Shown here: piece after piece, positions 52,287 to 62,024 of the stretch
How positions within the stretch are numbered: the stretch's first letter is position 1
Layout of the letters: each line of letters starts with the position of its first letter
Source of the DNA: an uncultured Aquimarina sp.
GTDB lineage: Bacteria; Bacteroidota; Bacteroidia; Flavobacteriales; Flavobacteriaceae
Reading direction: 5' to 3'
Assembly: GCA_947498935.1 (NCBI GenBank)
Contig: CANMMM010000002.1
Span: forward strand, 1-64,000
Length of the DNA stretch: 64,000 bases
Program-made: the position numbers and the translations under genes
The notes under the pieces: generated by a model
The model's input: the letters and a program-made list of their open reading frames with translations, nothing else
What the model was told of the DNA's origin: nothing
Database searches by the model: none

Positions 52287-54971
52287 ATGAAAAAACAACT
52301 CTTATTCCTCGGTATGCTCATCAGTATATGGGCTATGGGGAATGCACAAATCAATTTCCCTGATCCTAATTTTAAAAATGCACTACTCAATTACACCCCA
52401 GCAATCGATACGAATGATGATGATGAAATCAGCATAGAAGAAGCCGAAGCTGTACTAACGCTAAGAATCGATGAAAAAAATATTAGCGATCTAAGCGGTA
52501 TACAAAATTTCATTAACTTACAATACCTGTATGCCCAAAACAACCCATTATCAGCTGTAGATGTAGCTAGTAATCCCTATTTACTACACCTCAACCTTAG
52601 TAATACAGGATTGACTAGTATCGATGTAAGTGCTAACATAGAAATTACCGATTTAACCTTAGATTTTAATGAGATTACCACGATTGAACTCACTAATAAC
52701 ACCGCATTAGAACACCTGAGTTTAGAAAGAAACAACCTATCAGCAATCGACGTAGGTAATAATACCGCACTAAAAGGACTCGACCTAAGAAATAATCAAC
52801 TAACCACTATTGATGTATCTAAAAACCGAGCACTGTATTACTTAAGCCTAAACCGTAATTCGCTGACAGCAGTAGATGTAACCACTAATACTGAGTTAGA
52901 GTTATTAGATCTTGTATCTAATCGCCTGACCAGTATCGATGTTACTAATAACACAAAGCTTACACGCTTAAACCTAAGAAGTAATTCCATCAGTGAATTA
53001 GATGTAACCAATAATGTCAATCTAGTAACATTAGACCTGAATGGCAATTATGAACTGCGTGCCATTGATGTTACCAATGCCTTGAACTTAGTAAATCTAA
53101 ACCTAAATAGGAATGACCTAGATCAGATCGATGTATCTAATAACACACAGCTGACTAAGTTAGGATTAGGTAGTAACAACCTGAGACAAATCGATCTGAC
53201 AAACAATCCTAATCTAACGGATTTAATCATACATAGCAATCAGTTAACGCAGGTAAATCTTACTAATAATCCAGAACTTACGTATCTATCGATAGGTACG
53301 AATGAGCTAACCGAAATAGATCTATCGAATCAAGGCAAGTTAGAGCAATTGTACATGGGGGGTACAAAAGTAAGTACCTTGGATGTTAGAGCATCTACAT
53401 TAAGGGCATTTACATTTCACCAAAGTCCGAATCTGAAAACTGTGTTCATGACTGGACAAAACCCAACACCATTCCGTACTGCTTTACACACATGCCCTGC
53501 ATTAGAATTTATTTGTGCAGATGAAGTACATATAGAGTACATCAATGGGTTGCTAGAAGAAGCTGATCAAACAGACTGTATGCTCTCTAGCAATTGTGAT
53601 GACAATCCTTATAACGTGATCCAAGGAACTGTAACCTATGACATCAATAATGATGGGTGTGATGCTACAGATGGCGCTTTTACAGGAGGCATCCGTATTT
53701 CTGCTATTTCGCTAACTAATGGAACGGCTATTATAGCCTATCCAAACGAAGAAGGTAACTATACGATACATGCACCAGATGATACGTATTTTTTCGGTCC
53801 TGCATTGCAGAATCCAGGCTATTACACATTTGCCACTCCTATTTTTCCAGCTCCTACCAACTTACCAAGTGGTTTAGCTAGTCTAACCACTGATTATTGT
53901 GTACAACCCGTAGGTATGTTTAATGATTTAGAAGTAACCATCGTTCCCTTAGATGCAGCCATACCAGGATTCGAGGCCAGTTATCAAATCACCTATACCA
54001 ATATCGGAACTACCACACAGTCAGGAAGCGTAACACTAGACTATCCAGAAGCTACTGTAGACTATATATCGTCTACCCCTACCAATAGTAGTAATACCGA
54101 TGGGCAATTGGCATGGGATTTTACAGACTTAGCACCTATGGACAGTGCTACTATACTAGTCACTTTTATACTCAATACGCCTACAGATGCTACCAACCCA
54201 CTGAATAGTGGCGATACGCTGAACTATACAGCTACAGTTACAGCAGGAACAGACGAAACTCCTGATAACAATGTGATGGAACTGGTACAAGAAGTGGTAA
54301 ATTCTTATGATCCTAATGACAAGACTTGTTTAGAAGGAACGACCCTAGACCCAGACGATGTAGGGAAGTATCTGCATTACCTAATTCGTTTCGAAAACGA
54401 AGGAACTGCTAATGCTCGAAACATTCGTGTAACCGATGTGATCGATACTACTAAGCTAGATATTGAGTCTTTTGTACCGCTAAAATCTAGCCATTCGTAC
54501 AGTACGATGATCACGAATAAAAATGAAATCGAATTCACATTTAGCAATATCAACCTGCCATTTGATGATGCCAATAATGATGGGTATGTAGTATTTAAGA
54601 TCAAGAGTAAGGACGATTTAGTACTCGGAGATACGATTGTAAATAGTGCTGCCATCTATTTTGATTTTAACTTCCCTATCATCACAGAAGATGAGATCGT
54701 AACGGTCGCAAGAGAAGTGGCCACAGAACCTGAGTTTTCCGATTACTTTACGTTGTCTCCTAACCCTACTACAGGAATTTTAAATCTTACAGTACTAGAC
54801 ACTACAATTAAGATCAATAACATATTGATCTACGATATCGGTGGAAATCTAGTAGGATTCTATCTAGGAAACACTAGAGTGATGAATGTAGCCTACTTAT
54901 TCCCTAACTCTTATATCATGAAAATCAATACAGACAAAGGAGAGTTTGCTACACAATTTATCAAATTGTAG
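52287..54971 (+). CDS. Secreted leucine-rich-repeat protein, T9SS type A, paralogue 1
   Basis: This 894-residue secreted protein has a signal peptide (about 1-20, GNAQ). An EF-hand-like loop (DTNDDDEISIEEAE) follows near residue 45-58. Fourteen leucine-rich repeats of about 21 residues (pattern L-T-x-I-D-V-x-x-N-x-x-L-x-x-L-x-L) cover about 85-395. A Cys-bearing cap, a carboxypeptidase-regulatory-like or Ig-like region (about 445-620) and a DUF11/DUF7619-like domain (YDPNDKTCLEGTTLDPDDVG ... VNSAAIYFDFNFPI) come next. A type A sorting domain (LSPNPTTGILNL) ends it. The start is the ATG at 52287, as in its paralogue. The repeats likely bind protein or glycan at the cell surface. Confidence 0.85.
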   Translation: MKKQLLFLGMLISIWAMGNAQINFPDPNFKNALLNYTPAIDTNDDDEISIEEAEAVLTLRIDEKNISDLSGIQNFINLQYLYAQNNPLSAVDVASNPYLLHLNLSNTGLTSIDVSANIEITDLTLDFNEITTIELTNNTALEHLSLERNNLSAIDVGNNTALKGLDLRNNQLTTIDVSKNRALYYLSLNRNSLTAVDVTTNTELELLDLVSNRLTSIDVTNNTKLTRLNLRSNSISELDVTNNVNLVTLDLNGNYELRAIDVTNALNLVNLNLNRNDLDQIDVSNNTQLTKLGLGSNNLRQIDLTNNPNLTDLIIHSNQLTQVNLTNNPELTYLSIGTNELTEIDLSNQGKLEQLYMGGTKVSTLDVRASTLRAFTFHQSPNLKTVFMTGQNPTPFRTALHTCPALEFICADEVHIEYINGLLEEADQTDCMLSSNCDDNPYNVIQGTVTYDINNDGCDATDGAFTGGIRISAISLTNGTAIIAYPNEEGNYTIHAPDDTYFFGPALQNPGYYTFATPIFPAPTNLPSGLASLTTDYCVQPVGMFNDLEVTIVPLDAAIPGFEASYQITYTNIGTTTQSGSVTLDYPEATVDYISSTPTNSSNTDGQLAWDFTDLAPMDSATILVTFILNTPTDATNPLNSGDTLNYTATVTAGTDETPDNNVMELVQEVVNSYDPNDKTCLEGTTLDPDDVGKYLHYLIRFENEGTANARNIRVTDVIDTTKLDIESFVPLKSSHSYSTMITNKNEIEFTFSNINLPFDDANNDGYVVFKIKSKDDLVLGDTIVNSAAIYFDFNFPIITEDEIVTVAREVATEPEFSDYFTLSPNPTTGILNLTVLDTTIKINNILIYDIGGNLVGFYLGNTRVMNVAYLFPNSYIMKINTDKGEFATQFIKL

Positions 54972-54992
54972 CTATCATCTCATACCACAAGC

Positions 54993-55025
54993 ATATCCAG
55001 TGAAGCGTTTCGCCTCACTGGATAT
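54993..55025 (+). terminator. Hairpin after LRR gene 1
   Basis: ATATCCAGTGA pairs perfectly with TCACTGGATAT around a small inner stem-loop, 22 bp after the stop codon. There is no strong T-run. Confidence 0.55.
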
Positions 55026-55037
55026 ACTATACTTACT

Positions 55038-55138
55038 GAAGTGATGCACACTTTTTTCAGTCTGCTATAAAAACGATCTTTTGCCCTCAAATTTTGTGAT
55101 TCTTGAGTTTTCTAGCGCTGCTATGCAGCAAAAAATCA
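55038..55138 (+). repeat. Family 1 repeat, right-truncated copy H
   Basis: The left arm (GAAGTGATGCACACTTTTTT) and centre (CTAGCGCTGCTATGC) are present, then the copy stops after AAAAAATCAG. It is the counterpart of copy G in the tandem duplication and has lost about 72 bp of the right arm since. Confidence 0.75.
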
Positions 55139-55228
55139 GCCTACAGCTGTTATGTTTTCTTTTCACTGCATCATATACATGAATGTGTATGAATACTACT
55201 TTGTCATCTTGGCTACTGTTGCTGATTT

Positions 55229-55318
55229 GCGTTAGGGATTGCAGTGAAAATCCCACAGCTGCGACCATAGGAGCAGCGAGGAATTGTAGCGGAAAGCCCG
55301 ACCCTTGTGGTAACGCCC
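55229..55318 (-). repeat. Family 2 repeat R7 (subtype II)
   Basis: This is the counterpart of R6 at an offset of exactly 3,168 bp, with near-identical sequence except ACCACAAGGGTC instead of ACCCTATCGGGTC near the outer end. Confidence 0.82.
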
Positions 55319-55454
55319 TAAAATAACCTAGTAGAGTTAGAATAAGCACATTCGCATTCCATCAAAAAGCGAGCAATTATGTTATTGCTACCCAGACACA
55401 AGCCTTGAGTGTCTTAAAACGGTTTGAGGCATAACCCTTTAAAATCAATTAAAC

Positions 55455-57812
55455 ATGAAAAAACAACTCTTATTCCTCGGTATGCTCATCAGTATATGGG
55501 CTGCGGGGAATGCACAAATCAACTTTCCTGATCCTAATTTTAAAAATGCCCTTCTAAATCATGATCCAGTTATTGATACCAGCGGCGATGGAGAAATTAG
55601 TGTGCAGGAAGCCGAAGCTGTAACGAAGTTAACTTTAAACAGACAAGACATAACAAATATTGAAGGAATAGCCTTTTTCGAGAATATAACTTCCTTAAAT
55701 TTAGATAGAAATCGATTAACAGCGGTAGATATTTCAAACAATACTAAGTTACAGAAATTGGATTTAGATTATAATCAATTAACCGAAATTGATCTATCTA
55801 GTAATGTGAACTTGAATTTCTTATTCCTATCATTTAATCAATTAACCGAAATTGATCTATCCAACAATGCGAATTTAATCAATGTAAATCTAGGGATCAA
55901 TAACCTCACTGGCATTGACTTATCCAATAATAACATATACGTTTTAAGCCTTGGAGCTAATAATATTTCGGAAATAGATGTATCTCAAAACACTAATTTG
56001 AGTTCTCTAAGTCTCGCTTCTAATGCATTAACTACAGTAGATGTATCCAAAAATGTAAACCTAACGAGTCTTCTTATCGGCGGTAATAATTTAACAGCGA
56101 TTGATCTATCGCAGAACACGAAACTAACGGATTTAAATATAGCCCATAATAATTTAACAGCGATTGATTTATCTACTAACACTGTATTAAACAGACTAGG
56201 TATCAATGGCAATGAAATTTCTACTTTAGACGTAAGATCTTGTGCTATCAATAGTATATCATTTCATAAAAATCCTAATCTAGCAACTGTTTATATGACA
56301 GGGCAGCCTTTAGAGGAGAGTATCAGTCTTAAAAATTGTCCTGCATTAGAATTCATCTGTGCAGATGAGGAGCATTTACCCAATATTTACGATCTATTGG
56401 TAGCAGCTAATCAAGAAAATTGTGTGCTTTCCTCAGATTGTAGTGCAGCACCAACTCAAATTCAGGGTACCATTACTTATGACATAGATGGTGATGGATG
56501 TGACACCAATGATCCTCCTTTTATTGGAGGTCTTCGAGTGGCTGCTATTTCTTTAACGAATGGACAGCCTGTTTGGGCATACCCAAACTCGCAAGGGGTA
56601 TACAATTTATTCTTAGCAGATGACACATACTTTATAGCTCCTTCCTTACAGAATCTAAACTATTACACCTTTTCGACACCAATTATTCCTAGTCCCACTG
56701 TCATCCCAGATGGATTAGCAGGGCTTACCACTGATTATTGTATCAAAGCACTGGGTAATTTTAATGATGTAGAAATAACCATCATCCCATTGGACGGAGC
56801 AGTACCAGGCTTTGAAGCCAATTACCAAATCACCTATACCAATATCGGAACCACTACACAGTCAGGAACCGTAACCCTAGACTATCCAGCAGCGGTTGTA
56901 GACCATGTTACTTCCTCTCCTGTGAATAGTAGCAATACCAATGGGCAATTGGCATGGGATTTTACAGACTTAGCACCTATGGAAAGTGCTACCATAAACG
57001 TCACTTTTATCCTCAATACACCTACAGATGCTGCCAACCCACTGAATAGTGGCGATACGCTGAGCTATACTGCTACGGTAACCGCAGGAACAGACGAAAC
57101 TCCTGATAACAATGTGATGGAACTGGTACAGGATGTGGTAAATTCTTATGATCCTAATGACAAGACTTGTTTAGAAGGAACGACCCTAGACCCAGACGAT
57201 GTAGGGAAGTACCTCCATTACCTAATCCGTTTCGAAAACGAAGGAACTGCTGATGCTCGAAACATTCGTGTAACCGATGTGATCGATACCACTAAGTTAG
57301 ATATTGAGTCTTTTGTACCACTACAATCTAGCCATTCCTATACGACTACCATCAATAACAAGAATGAGATCGAATTCTCATTTACTAATATCAACCTTCC
57401 GTTTGATGATGCGAATAATGATGGATATGTAGTATTTAAGATCAAGAGCAAGGATAATTTGGTACTCGGAGATACAATTGTAAACAGTGCTGCCATCTAT
57501 TTTGATTTTAACTTCCCTATCATTACAGAAGATGAGATCGTAACGGTCGCAAGAGAAGTAGCTACAGAGCCTGAGTTTTCTGATTACTTTACGCTGTCTC
57601 CTAACCCAACCACAGGAATTTTAAATCTTACAGTATTAGACGATACAATTAAGATCAATACCATATTGATCTATGACATCGGTGGAAATCTAGTAGGATT
57701 CTATCTAGGAAACACTAGAGTGATGAATGTAAGTTATTTATTCCCTAATTCTTATATTATGAAAATCAATACAGATAAAGGAGAGTTTGCTACACAATTC
57801 ATCAAATTGTAA
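55455..57812 (+). CDS. Secreted leucine-rich-repeat protein, T9SS type A, paralogue 2
   Basis: This 785-residue paralogue of the gene at 52287 has the same layout: signal peptide, EF-hand-like loop (DTSGDGEISVQEAE), leucine-rich repeats, DUF11/DUF7619-like part and type A sorting domain. It has nine leucine-rich repeats instead of fourteen, which accounts for the shorter length. The C-terminal ~300 residues are almost identical to paralogue 1, while the repeat region is strongly diverged. The signal peptide and upstream leader are also near identical. This points to a recent tandem duplication or gene conversion in the ends with rapid change in the binding region. Confidence 0.85.
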   Translation: MKKQLLFLGMLISIWAAGNAQINFPDPNFKNALLNHDPVIDTSGDGEISVQEAEAVTKLTLNRQDITNIEGIAFFENITSLNLDRNRLTAVDISNNTKLQKLDLDYNQLTEIDLSSNVNLNFLFLSFNQLTEIDLSNNANLINVNLGINNLTGIDLSNNNIYVLSLGANNISEIDVSQNTNLSSLSLASNALTTVDVSKNVNLTSLLIGGNNLTAIDLSQNTKLTDLNIAHNNLTAIDLSTNTVLNRLGINGNEISTLDVRSCAINSISFHKNPNLATVYMTGQPLEESISLKNCPALEFICADEEHLPNIYDLLVAANQENCVLSSDCSAAPTQIQGTITYDIDGDGCDTNDPPFIGGLRVAAISLTNGQPVWAYPNSQGVYNLFLADDTYFIAPSLQNLNYYTFSTPIIPSPTVIPDGLAGLTTDYCIKALGNFNDVEITIIPLDGAVPGFEANYQITYTNIGTTTQSGTVTLDYPAAVVDHVTSSPVNSSNTNGQLAWDFTDLAPMESATINVTFILNTPTDAANPLNSGDTLSYTATVTAGTDETPDNNVMELVQDVVNSYDPNDKTCLEGTTLDPDDVGKYLHYLIRFENEGTADARNIRVTDVIDTTKLDIESFVPLQSSHSYTTTINNKNEIEFSFTNINLPFDDANNDGYVVFKIKSKDNLVLGDTIVNSAAIYFDFNFPIITEDEIVTVAREVATEPEFSDYFTLSPNPTTGILNLTVLDDTIKINTILIYDIGGNLVGFYLGNTRVMNVSYLFPNSYIMKINTDKGEFATQFIKL

Positions 57813-57824
57813 TCGCATGCTTCT

Positions 57825-57869
57825 AAACCATTTCTCAGTGGAGCGATATGCTCCACTGAGAAATGGTTT
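57825..57869 (+). terminator. Strong intrinsic terminator after LRR gene 2
   Basis: Two perfect 20-nt arms (AAACCATTTCTCAGTGGAGC and its complement) enclose a GATAT loop, followed by a TTTT stretch. It lies 12 bp after the stop codon and shields the convergent CHAT operon. Confidence 0.85.
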
Positions 57870-57885
57870 TCATTTGTCTAATCTA

Positions 57886-57975
57886 GAAGTGATTTAGGCT
57901 TTTTTGATTTCAGCGAAAAACCAAGATTTTGTGATCAAATGCAGTGCTTTTTTTGTGACATAGCAGCACTACACT
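57886..57975 (-). repeat. Family 1 repeat, half copy I
   Basis: Only one arm is present: GAAGTGATTTAGGCTTTTTT, GATTTCAGCGAAAA, TTTGTGATCAAATGCAGTGC and the centre CATAGCAGC. It stops at the centre, which coincides with the 3' end of the TPR-CHAT gene, so the last codons and the stop of that gene overlap its edge. Confidence 0.7.
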
Positions 57976-60900
57976 ACTACCTTTGCTTTCTTTCGTTTGA
58001 TCAGAAACACCACTATCCCTAGGAGGCACAACACACTCACAAGTCCTAGCAGTATATAACTACGCATTGAATCCGTATCCGTCACAGGATTCGTATCTCC
58101 TAAAAGATAAAAACTACCCCAATAAAAAGGCTTGGTATAAAAAGCCTCTGCAGTACTCAGATAGCTTAATTTAGCCTGCTGTAGTGCTTTCGCTTTGCCC
58201 ATCCCTGCTTTTAAGTTTGCATAAAAATACTTCATCAGCGCAGGTGTTGTTTTATCAGAAACTTCCCAACTACTCAGCAGTAAACTTTGAGTCCCCGCAT
58301 ATCGAAACGCATTCCCGAGACTCATAATCCCCTCTCCATTCGCCACTTTTCCTACGCCTGTATTACAGGCACTCAGTACCGTTAATTCCGCAGGAATCTT
58401 AAGTGCGAATAGCTCATGTGCGTATAGTAGGTTATCCTCTATACTATCTCGTACAGTGTTAAAATACAATTTTGATCGCTGTGGAAACTGAGTATCTAGC
58501 TCCGCATGTAATGCCAAATGAATGATCTTATAGCGGTCTGAATTTTTCTTAAAATTAGCTTCCTTTGCCGCCGCCCCATAAAAATACTGCCCGTCAAAAA
58601 TTTCGGAAATAGATTTGATCTCTTCTCGCGTCCCTGGCAAATCATAGCCTATATCTCTAAGCGCTGCCAGACTCATCGTTTCAGTTGTAGTAGTAGCCGT
58701 ATCCGAAAACGAAAAAGCAAGACACTCATCACGCAGATCAGCATGCTGCGTAGGAGTACTTACAGTATCAAACAGCAAATCTGCCGAATTCGCATAAGAA
58801 ATCGCATACTCTCGTAATAGATAAGCAAACGCCCGTGCATTTTGAGAATCCGCTTCTTGGGTAAGTAATAGATCAAAATTCATATGCCATAGCGATCCAT
58901 CTGGTATAATTACCAATGCATCTCCCGTAATTTCATCCCTTACAGGCTGTATCATTTCTCGATACAATGCATGCGCGATCCTTGTATACGCTTCATTATT
59001 TTCTGAGGTTATTGCTGTGTTTAATTGCACCACCTTTTCATGCAAATCAGCCACTTGCAATTCCTTGACCGAAAAAGCATGTTTCGAAATCACAAAAACA
59101 TATACTCTATCCGCTGCTACAAAAAAGTCCAATACCGTTGTTGTCGCATTCATCATGGCCTGAATTTCTGGAACTGACAGCTGCGTATGGTCATATTTTA
59201 ATTCGTAATATTTAGGGTATTCTTTTTCTAATACCGCTACCAGAGAGTCTTGCCTACGATGGTTATCAAACAATTTATTTTCATACTCTTCTACAAACGC
59301 TACATCTACCGAGTCTTTACCCTGTTGCTGCGCAATCTGGGATTGATAAAACGCATGATTCGATTTCAATACCGTCTCCAATCGCACTACTTCTTCGGGT
59401 AATTCCGTAAAAACCTTTGCGTTACTATCTCTAAAAAGCGCTTTTAAAATATTGGATTTACTTCGCTCTGTATAATAAAATGCCTTTTCTAGATGGTTAT
59501 GATCTTTCGTTTCTGAATAGCTAGTAATATGTAATGTAATGGCATGCGCATACATCTCCTTCGCCTGTGCTGCCAAGTCTATTTTATCTTTATAATTCTG
59601 GTAGGATTGCCTAAAATAAGTGACTAGTTGATCTAACGCTGCATATATCTTAAAACACTCATGTAGGGTATCATGACCCTTGTGTTTTTGATACAGCTGC
59701 TCTAATGTTTTGGCTTTTTCTAAAAGCGTATCGAATAAACGATCTACAAAATAATAATCATCAGGAGTAAAAATCTGATCTTTAGACGAATCAGTACGCT
59801 TTTTGGTATTCGATACTAGTGCTTTCTCATAATATTGTAATGCCTTTTCGAACTGTTGCTGTTTATAATGGATAGCACCTATAGCCATATAACACTTCGG
59901 TAGTAACTCAGAAAGCCTGCCCGATCTCTTTACTATCGCAATCCCTTTTTGATAATACGCCAACGCCTTTTCATAGGCATGCTGTTCCTTGTACAGCTCA
60001 GCCATATAGTAATACGAACTCACTATTGCTTCATGGTTTTTATCCAAAATAGCAGTTCGTATATTCAGGGATTTCTGTAGATACTCCAGCGCAGTTGTAT
60101 ATTCTTTTCTATAGGTATACTCCAACCCTAAGTTATGGTAAATAATCGCTGTGTATCTGTTTTTTTCTCCATATACCTTTTGTAATATGCGCAAAGCTTT
60201 CTTAGAGTAAAACATCACTTTCTCCACTTCCGAGTTCTCATACACCCCTAATATATTGATATAATTAGTCACTAACTCTATATGATCCTCTCCATAAAAT
60301 TGCTCTCCAAGATGTAAACCTTTCTTATGATAGGCTATCGCCTTATTATGTTGTCCTTTTTCATTATAAATTGTACCAATATTTGTATAAACCCCTGCTA
60401 ATCCAATAGTATCCTGTTGTTTTTCAAAAATTGCCAAAGCTTTTTCTGCATATGTCAATGCTGGATATAGTTGATCCATCAATCGAGAAACATTACTAAT
60501 ATTAGCATAGTTATATCCCATATGCAGATGATCAGCTGCTAGATGTTTGCTATAAATCGCTAACGCTTTTTCATAGTACATCAGCGCAGCATCGTTTTTC
60601 CCTTCCCCATCATAAATCACCCCTATATTATTGTATATATTTCCTATTTTCTGATGCGTAGCTCCTAACGCTTTTTGGTAAATCTCGATGGCTTTTTTAA
60701 AGTAGGTAATTGCCTTTTTATTCTTGCCCGTATAATAATGAGAAATCCCAATATTACTATATGATTCCGCGATACTCTCATGAAAGGCTGGAAACACTTT
60801 TTTACGAATCGCCAATGCCTTTTCATAATTGGGCAGCACCTGTTTATACTCCCCTTTTCGTTCGTAATAGTCCCCGATATTCTGATATGCATTTGCTGCT

Positions 60901-61223
60901 TCTGGATGATTTTCTGTAAGATGTGTAGTACATATTGCCAAGGCTTTTTGAGCCTGCTGTATCGATTTCTCTAATGCATGTGATCGCCACAAGTTTTCTG
61001 ACAGTTTATTGTAGCAGCTCGCTACGCGTTCCCATGAAGCTGCTTTTTGATAAAGCCCCAATGCTTGATCAAACAATGCAATAGATGCTGTATGGTTTTT
61101 ATGCTTTAATAATGAATCCGCCTTTTTAAAATACGTAGCAGCAACCAATGTATCTTTTGAGGTTTGTGCAATAGTAACTGCTGTAAAAAACAACATAAGA
61201 CAGCATACTGTTTTTTTGATCAT
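57969..61223 (-). CDS. Membrane-anchored TPR-CHAT caspase-like protease
   Basis: This 1,084-residue protein has a signal peptide (about 1-20). About a dozen TPR repeats run from about 25 to 470 (for example NIGVIYDGEGKNDAALMYYEKALAIY, NIGTIYNEKGQHNKAIAYHKKGL). A helical linker leads to a CHAT protease domain at about 770-1040. The catalytic His906 (IIHLALHAELD) and Cys953 (VLSACNTGVG) are both present, with GEGIMSLGNAFRYAG after them. One membrane segment at about 1055-1075 and a basic tail (KRKKAKVVV) end the protein, so the TPR and protease parts face the periplasm. It is the third gene of a sigma / anti-sigma operon. An upstream in-frame start inside the anti-sigma gene is rejected. Confidence 0.87.
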   Translation of the reverse strand: MIKKTVCCLMLFFTAVTIAQTSKDTLVAATYFKKADSLLKHKNHTASIALFDQALGLYQKAASWERVASCYNKLSENLWRSHALEKSIQQAQKALAICTTHLTENHPEAANAYQNIGDYYERKGEYKQVLPNYEKALAIRKKVFPAFHESIAESYSNIGISHYYTGKNKKAITYFKKAIEIYQKALGATHQKIGNIYNNIGVIYDGEGKNDAALMYYEKALAIYSKHLAADHLHMGYNYANISNVSRLMDQLYPALTYAEKALAIFEKQQDTIGLAGVYTNIGTIYNEKGQHNKAIAYHKKGLHLGEQFYGEDHIELVTNYINILGVYENSEVEKVMFYSKKALRILQKVYGEKNRYTAIIYHNLGLEYTYRKEYTTALEYLQKSLNIRTAILDKNHEAIVSSYYYMAELYKEQHAYEKALAYYQKGIAIVKRSGRLSELLPKCYMAIGAIHYKQQQFEKALQYYEKALVSNTKKRTDSSKDQIFTPDDYYFVDRLFDTLLEKAKTLEQLYQKHKGHDTLHECFKIYAALDQLVTYFRQSYQNYKDKIDLAAQAKEMYAHAITLHITSYSETKDHNHLEKAFYYTERSKSNILKALFRDSNAKVFTELPEEVVRLETVLKSNHAFYQSQIAQQQGKDSVDVAFVEEYENKLFDNHRRQDSLVAVLEKEYPKYYELKYDHTQLSVPEIQAMMNATTTVLDFFVAADRVYVFVISKHAFSVKELQVADLHEKVVQLNTAITSENNEAYTRIAHALYREMIQPVRDEITGDALVIIPDGSLWHMNFDLLLTQEADSQNARAFAYLLREYAISYANSADLLFDTVSTPTQHADLRDECLAFSFSDTATTTTETMSLAALRDIGYDLPGTREEIKSISEIFDGQYFYGAAAKEANFKKNSDRYKIIHLALHAELDTQFPQRSKLYFNTVRDSIEDNLLYAHELFALKIPAELTVLSACNTGVGKVANGEGIMSLGNAFRYAGTQSLLLSSWEVSDKTTPALMKYFYANLKAGMGKAKALQQAKLSYLSTAEAFYTKPFYWGSFYLLGDTNPVTDTDSMRSYILLGLVSVLCLLGIVVFLIKRKKAKVVV

Positions 61224-61268
61224 AGTGATGTTCTGAAAGATGAATAGGTAAACGTGCCGTATCAGCAC

Positions 61269-62024
61269 TTAATTTTTAAGTTGGATACCCTGAGAGGAGT
61301 CCTTAGGCAATACGATAAATTGTTGTGCCGCTTCCGTATCGCCCATTTCTAAATAGATAATCCCCTGATACCATCGAGCTACTTCCGATTTTTTTCCCGT
61401 AGGATACGTCGCTAGCGAATCCAATGTTTGTAAAGCCATCGCAGCGTTGCCCATTTTATAATGAGACAATCCTCTTAATAGCAGCACATCTTCATACTGC
61501 TGCACAGTATTTTTTATATTAAAAACAGCAAGTGCATCAAGCGATTGTTCGTATTTTTGGTATTGATACAGGTCAAAACTCCTGTGTATATGCGTCTTTA
61601 TCGAATCTACATCTAAAGCGCGTAATGAGGCATAATCTAGTCCTATTTGTTTACCCCAAGCGTTCGTCAATAACAAATCCATATCAGGAGCGATTGTCGT
61701 CCGCTGACTGTTCCAAATAACTATGATCACTGCGAGTACCACAGCAATACTCCCCACCCATTTCCAAGGAATCATAGTCGTTTTTTGTATGGTTTTTGGA
61801 GCTTGTGTGTCCAATATACCTTTCCATTGTTGGGTACGAGATGTTTCTGTATCCGTACGCAATCGATCATTCACTACGCTATTAGCTACCATATAAGATT
61901 GTACTGCCTTGCCAAAAGTAGCATCGTTCTCCAATCGCTCTTCAAAAGCAAGCAACTCTTGTTCAGAAAGTTCTAAATCCAAAAACTTAGTGATGAGCAT
62001 ATGATCTTTTTCCGAAACTGTCAT
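61269..62024 (-). CDS. Membrane anti-sigma-like protein with periplasmic TPR-like region
   Basis: This 251-residue protein has a cytoplasmic N-terminus of anti-sigma type (about 1-70: MLITKFLDLELSEQELLAFEERLENDATF). One membrane segment is at 88-104 (WVGSIAVVLAVIIVIW), and a periplasmic helical part at about 120-245 has TPR-like units (YEDVLLLRGLSHYKMGNAAMALQTL, ARWYQGIIYLEMGDTEAAQQF). The ATG overlaps the stop of the sigma gene by four bases (ATGA), which indicates a coupled pair. The next gene encodes the TPR-CHAT protease, whose periplasmic TPRs could meet this TPR region. Confidence 0.82.
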   Translation of the reverse strand: MTVSEKDHMLITKFLDLELSEQELLAFEERLENDATFGKAVQSYMVANSVVNDRLRTDTETSRTQQWKGILDTQAPKTIQKTTMIPWKWVGSIAVVLAVIIVIWNSQRTTIAPDMDLLLTNAWGKQIGLDYASLRALDVDSIKTHIHRSFDLYQYQKYEQSLDALAVFNIKNTVQQYEDVLLLRGLSHYKMGNAAMALQTLDSLATYPTGKKSEVARWYQGIIYLEMGDTEAAQQFIVLPKDSSQGIQLKN

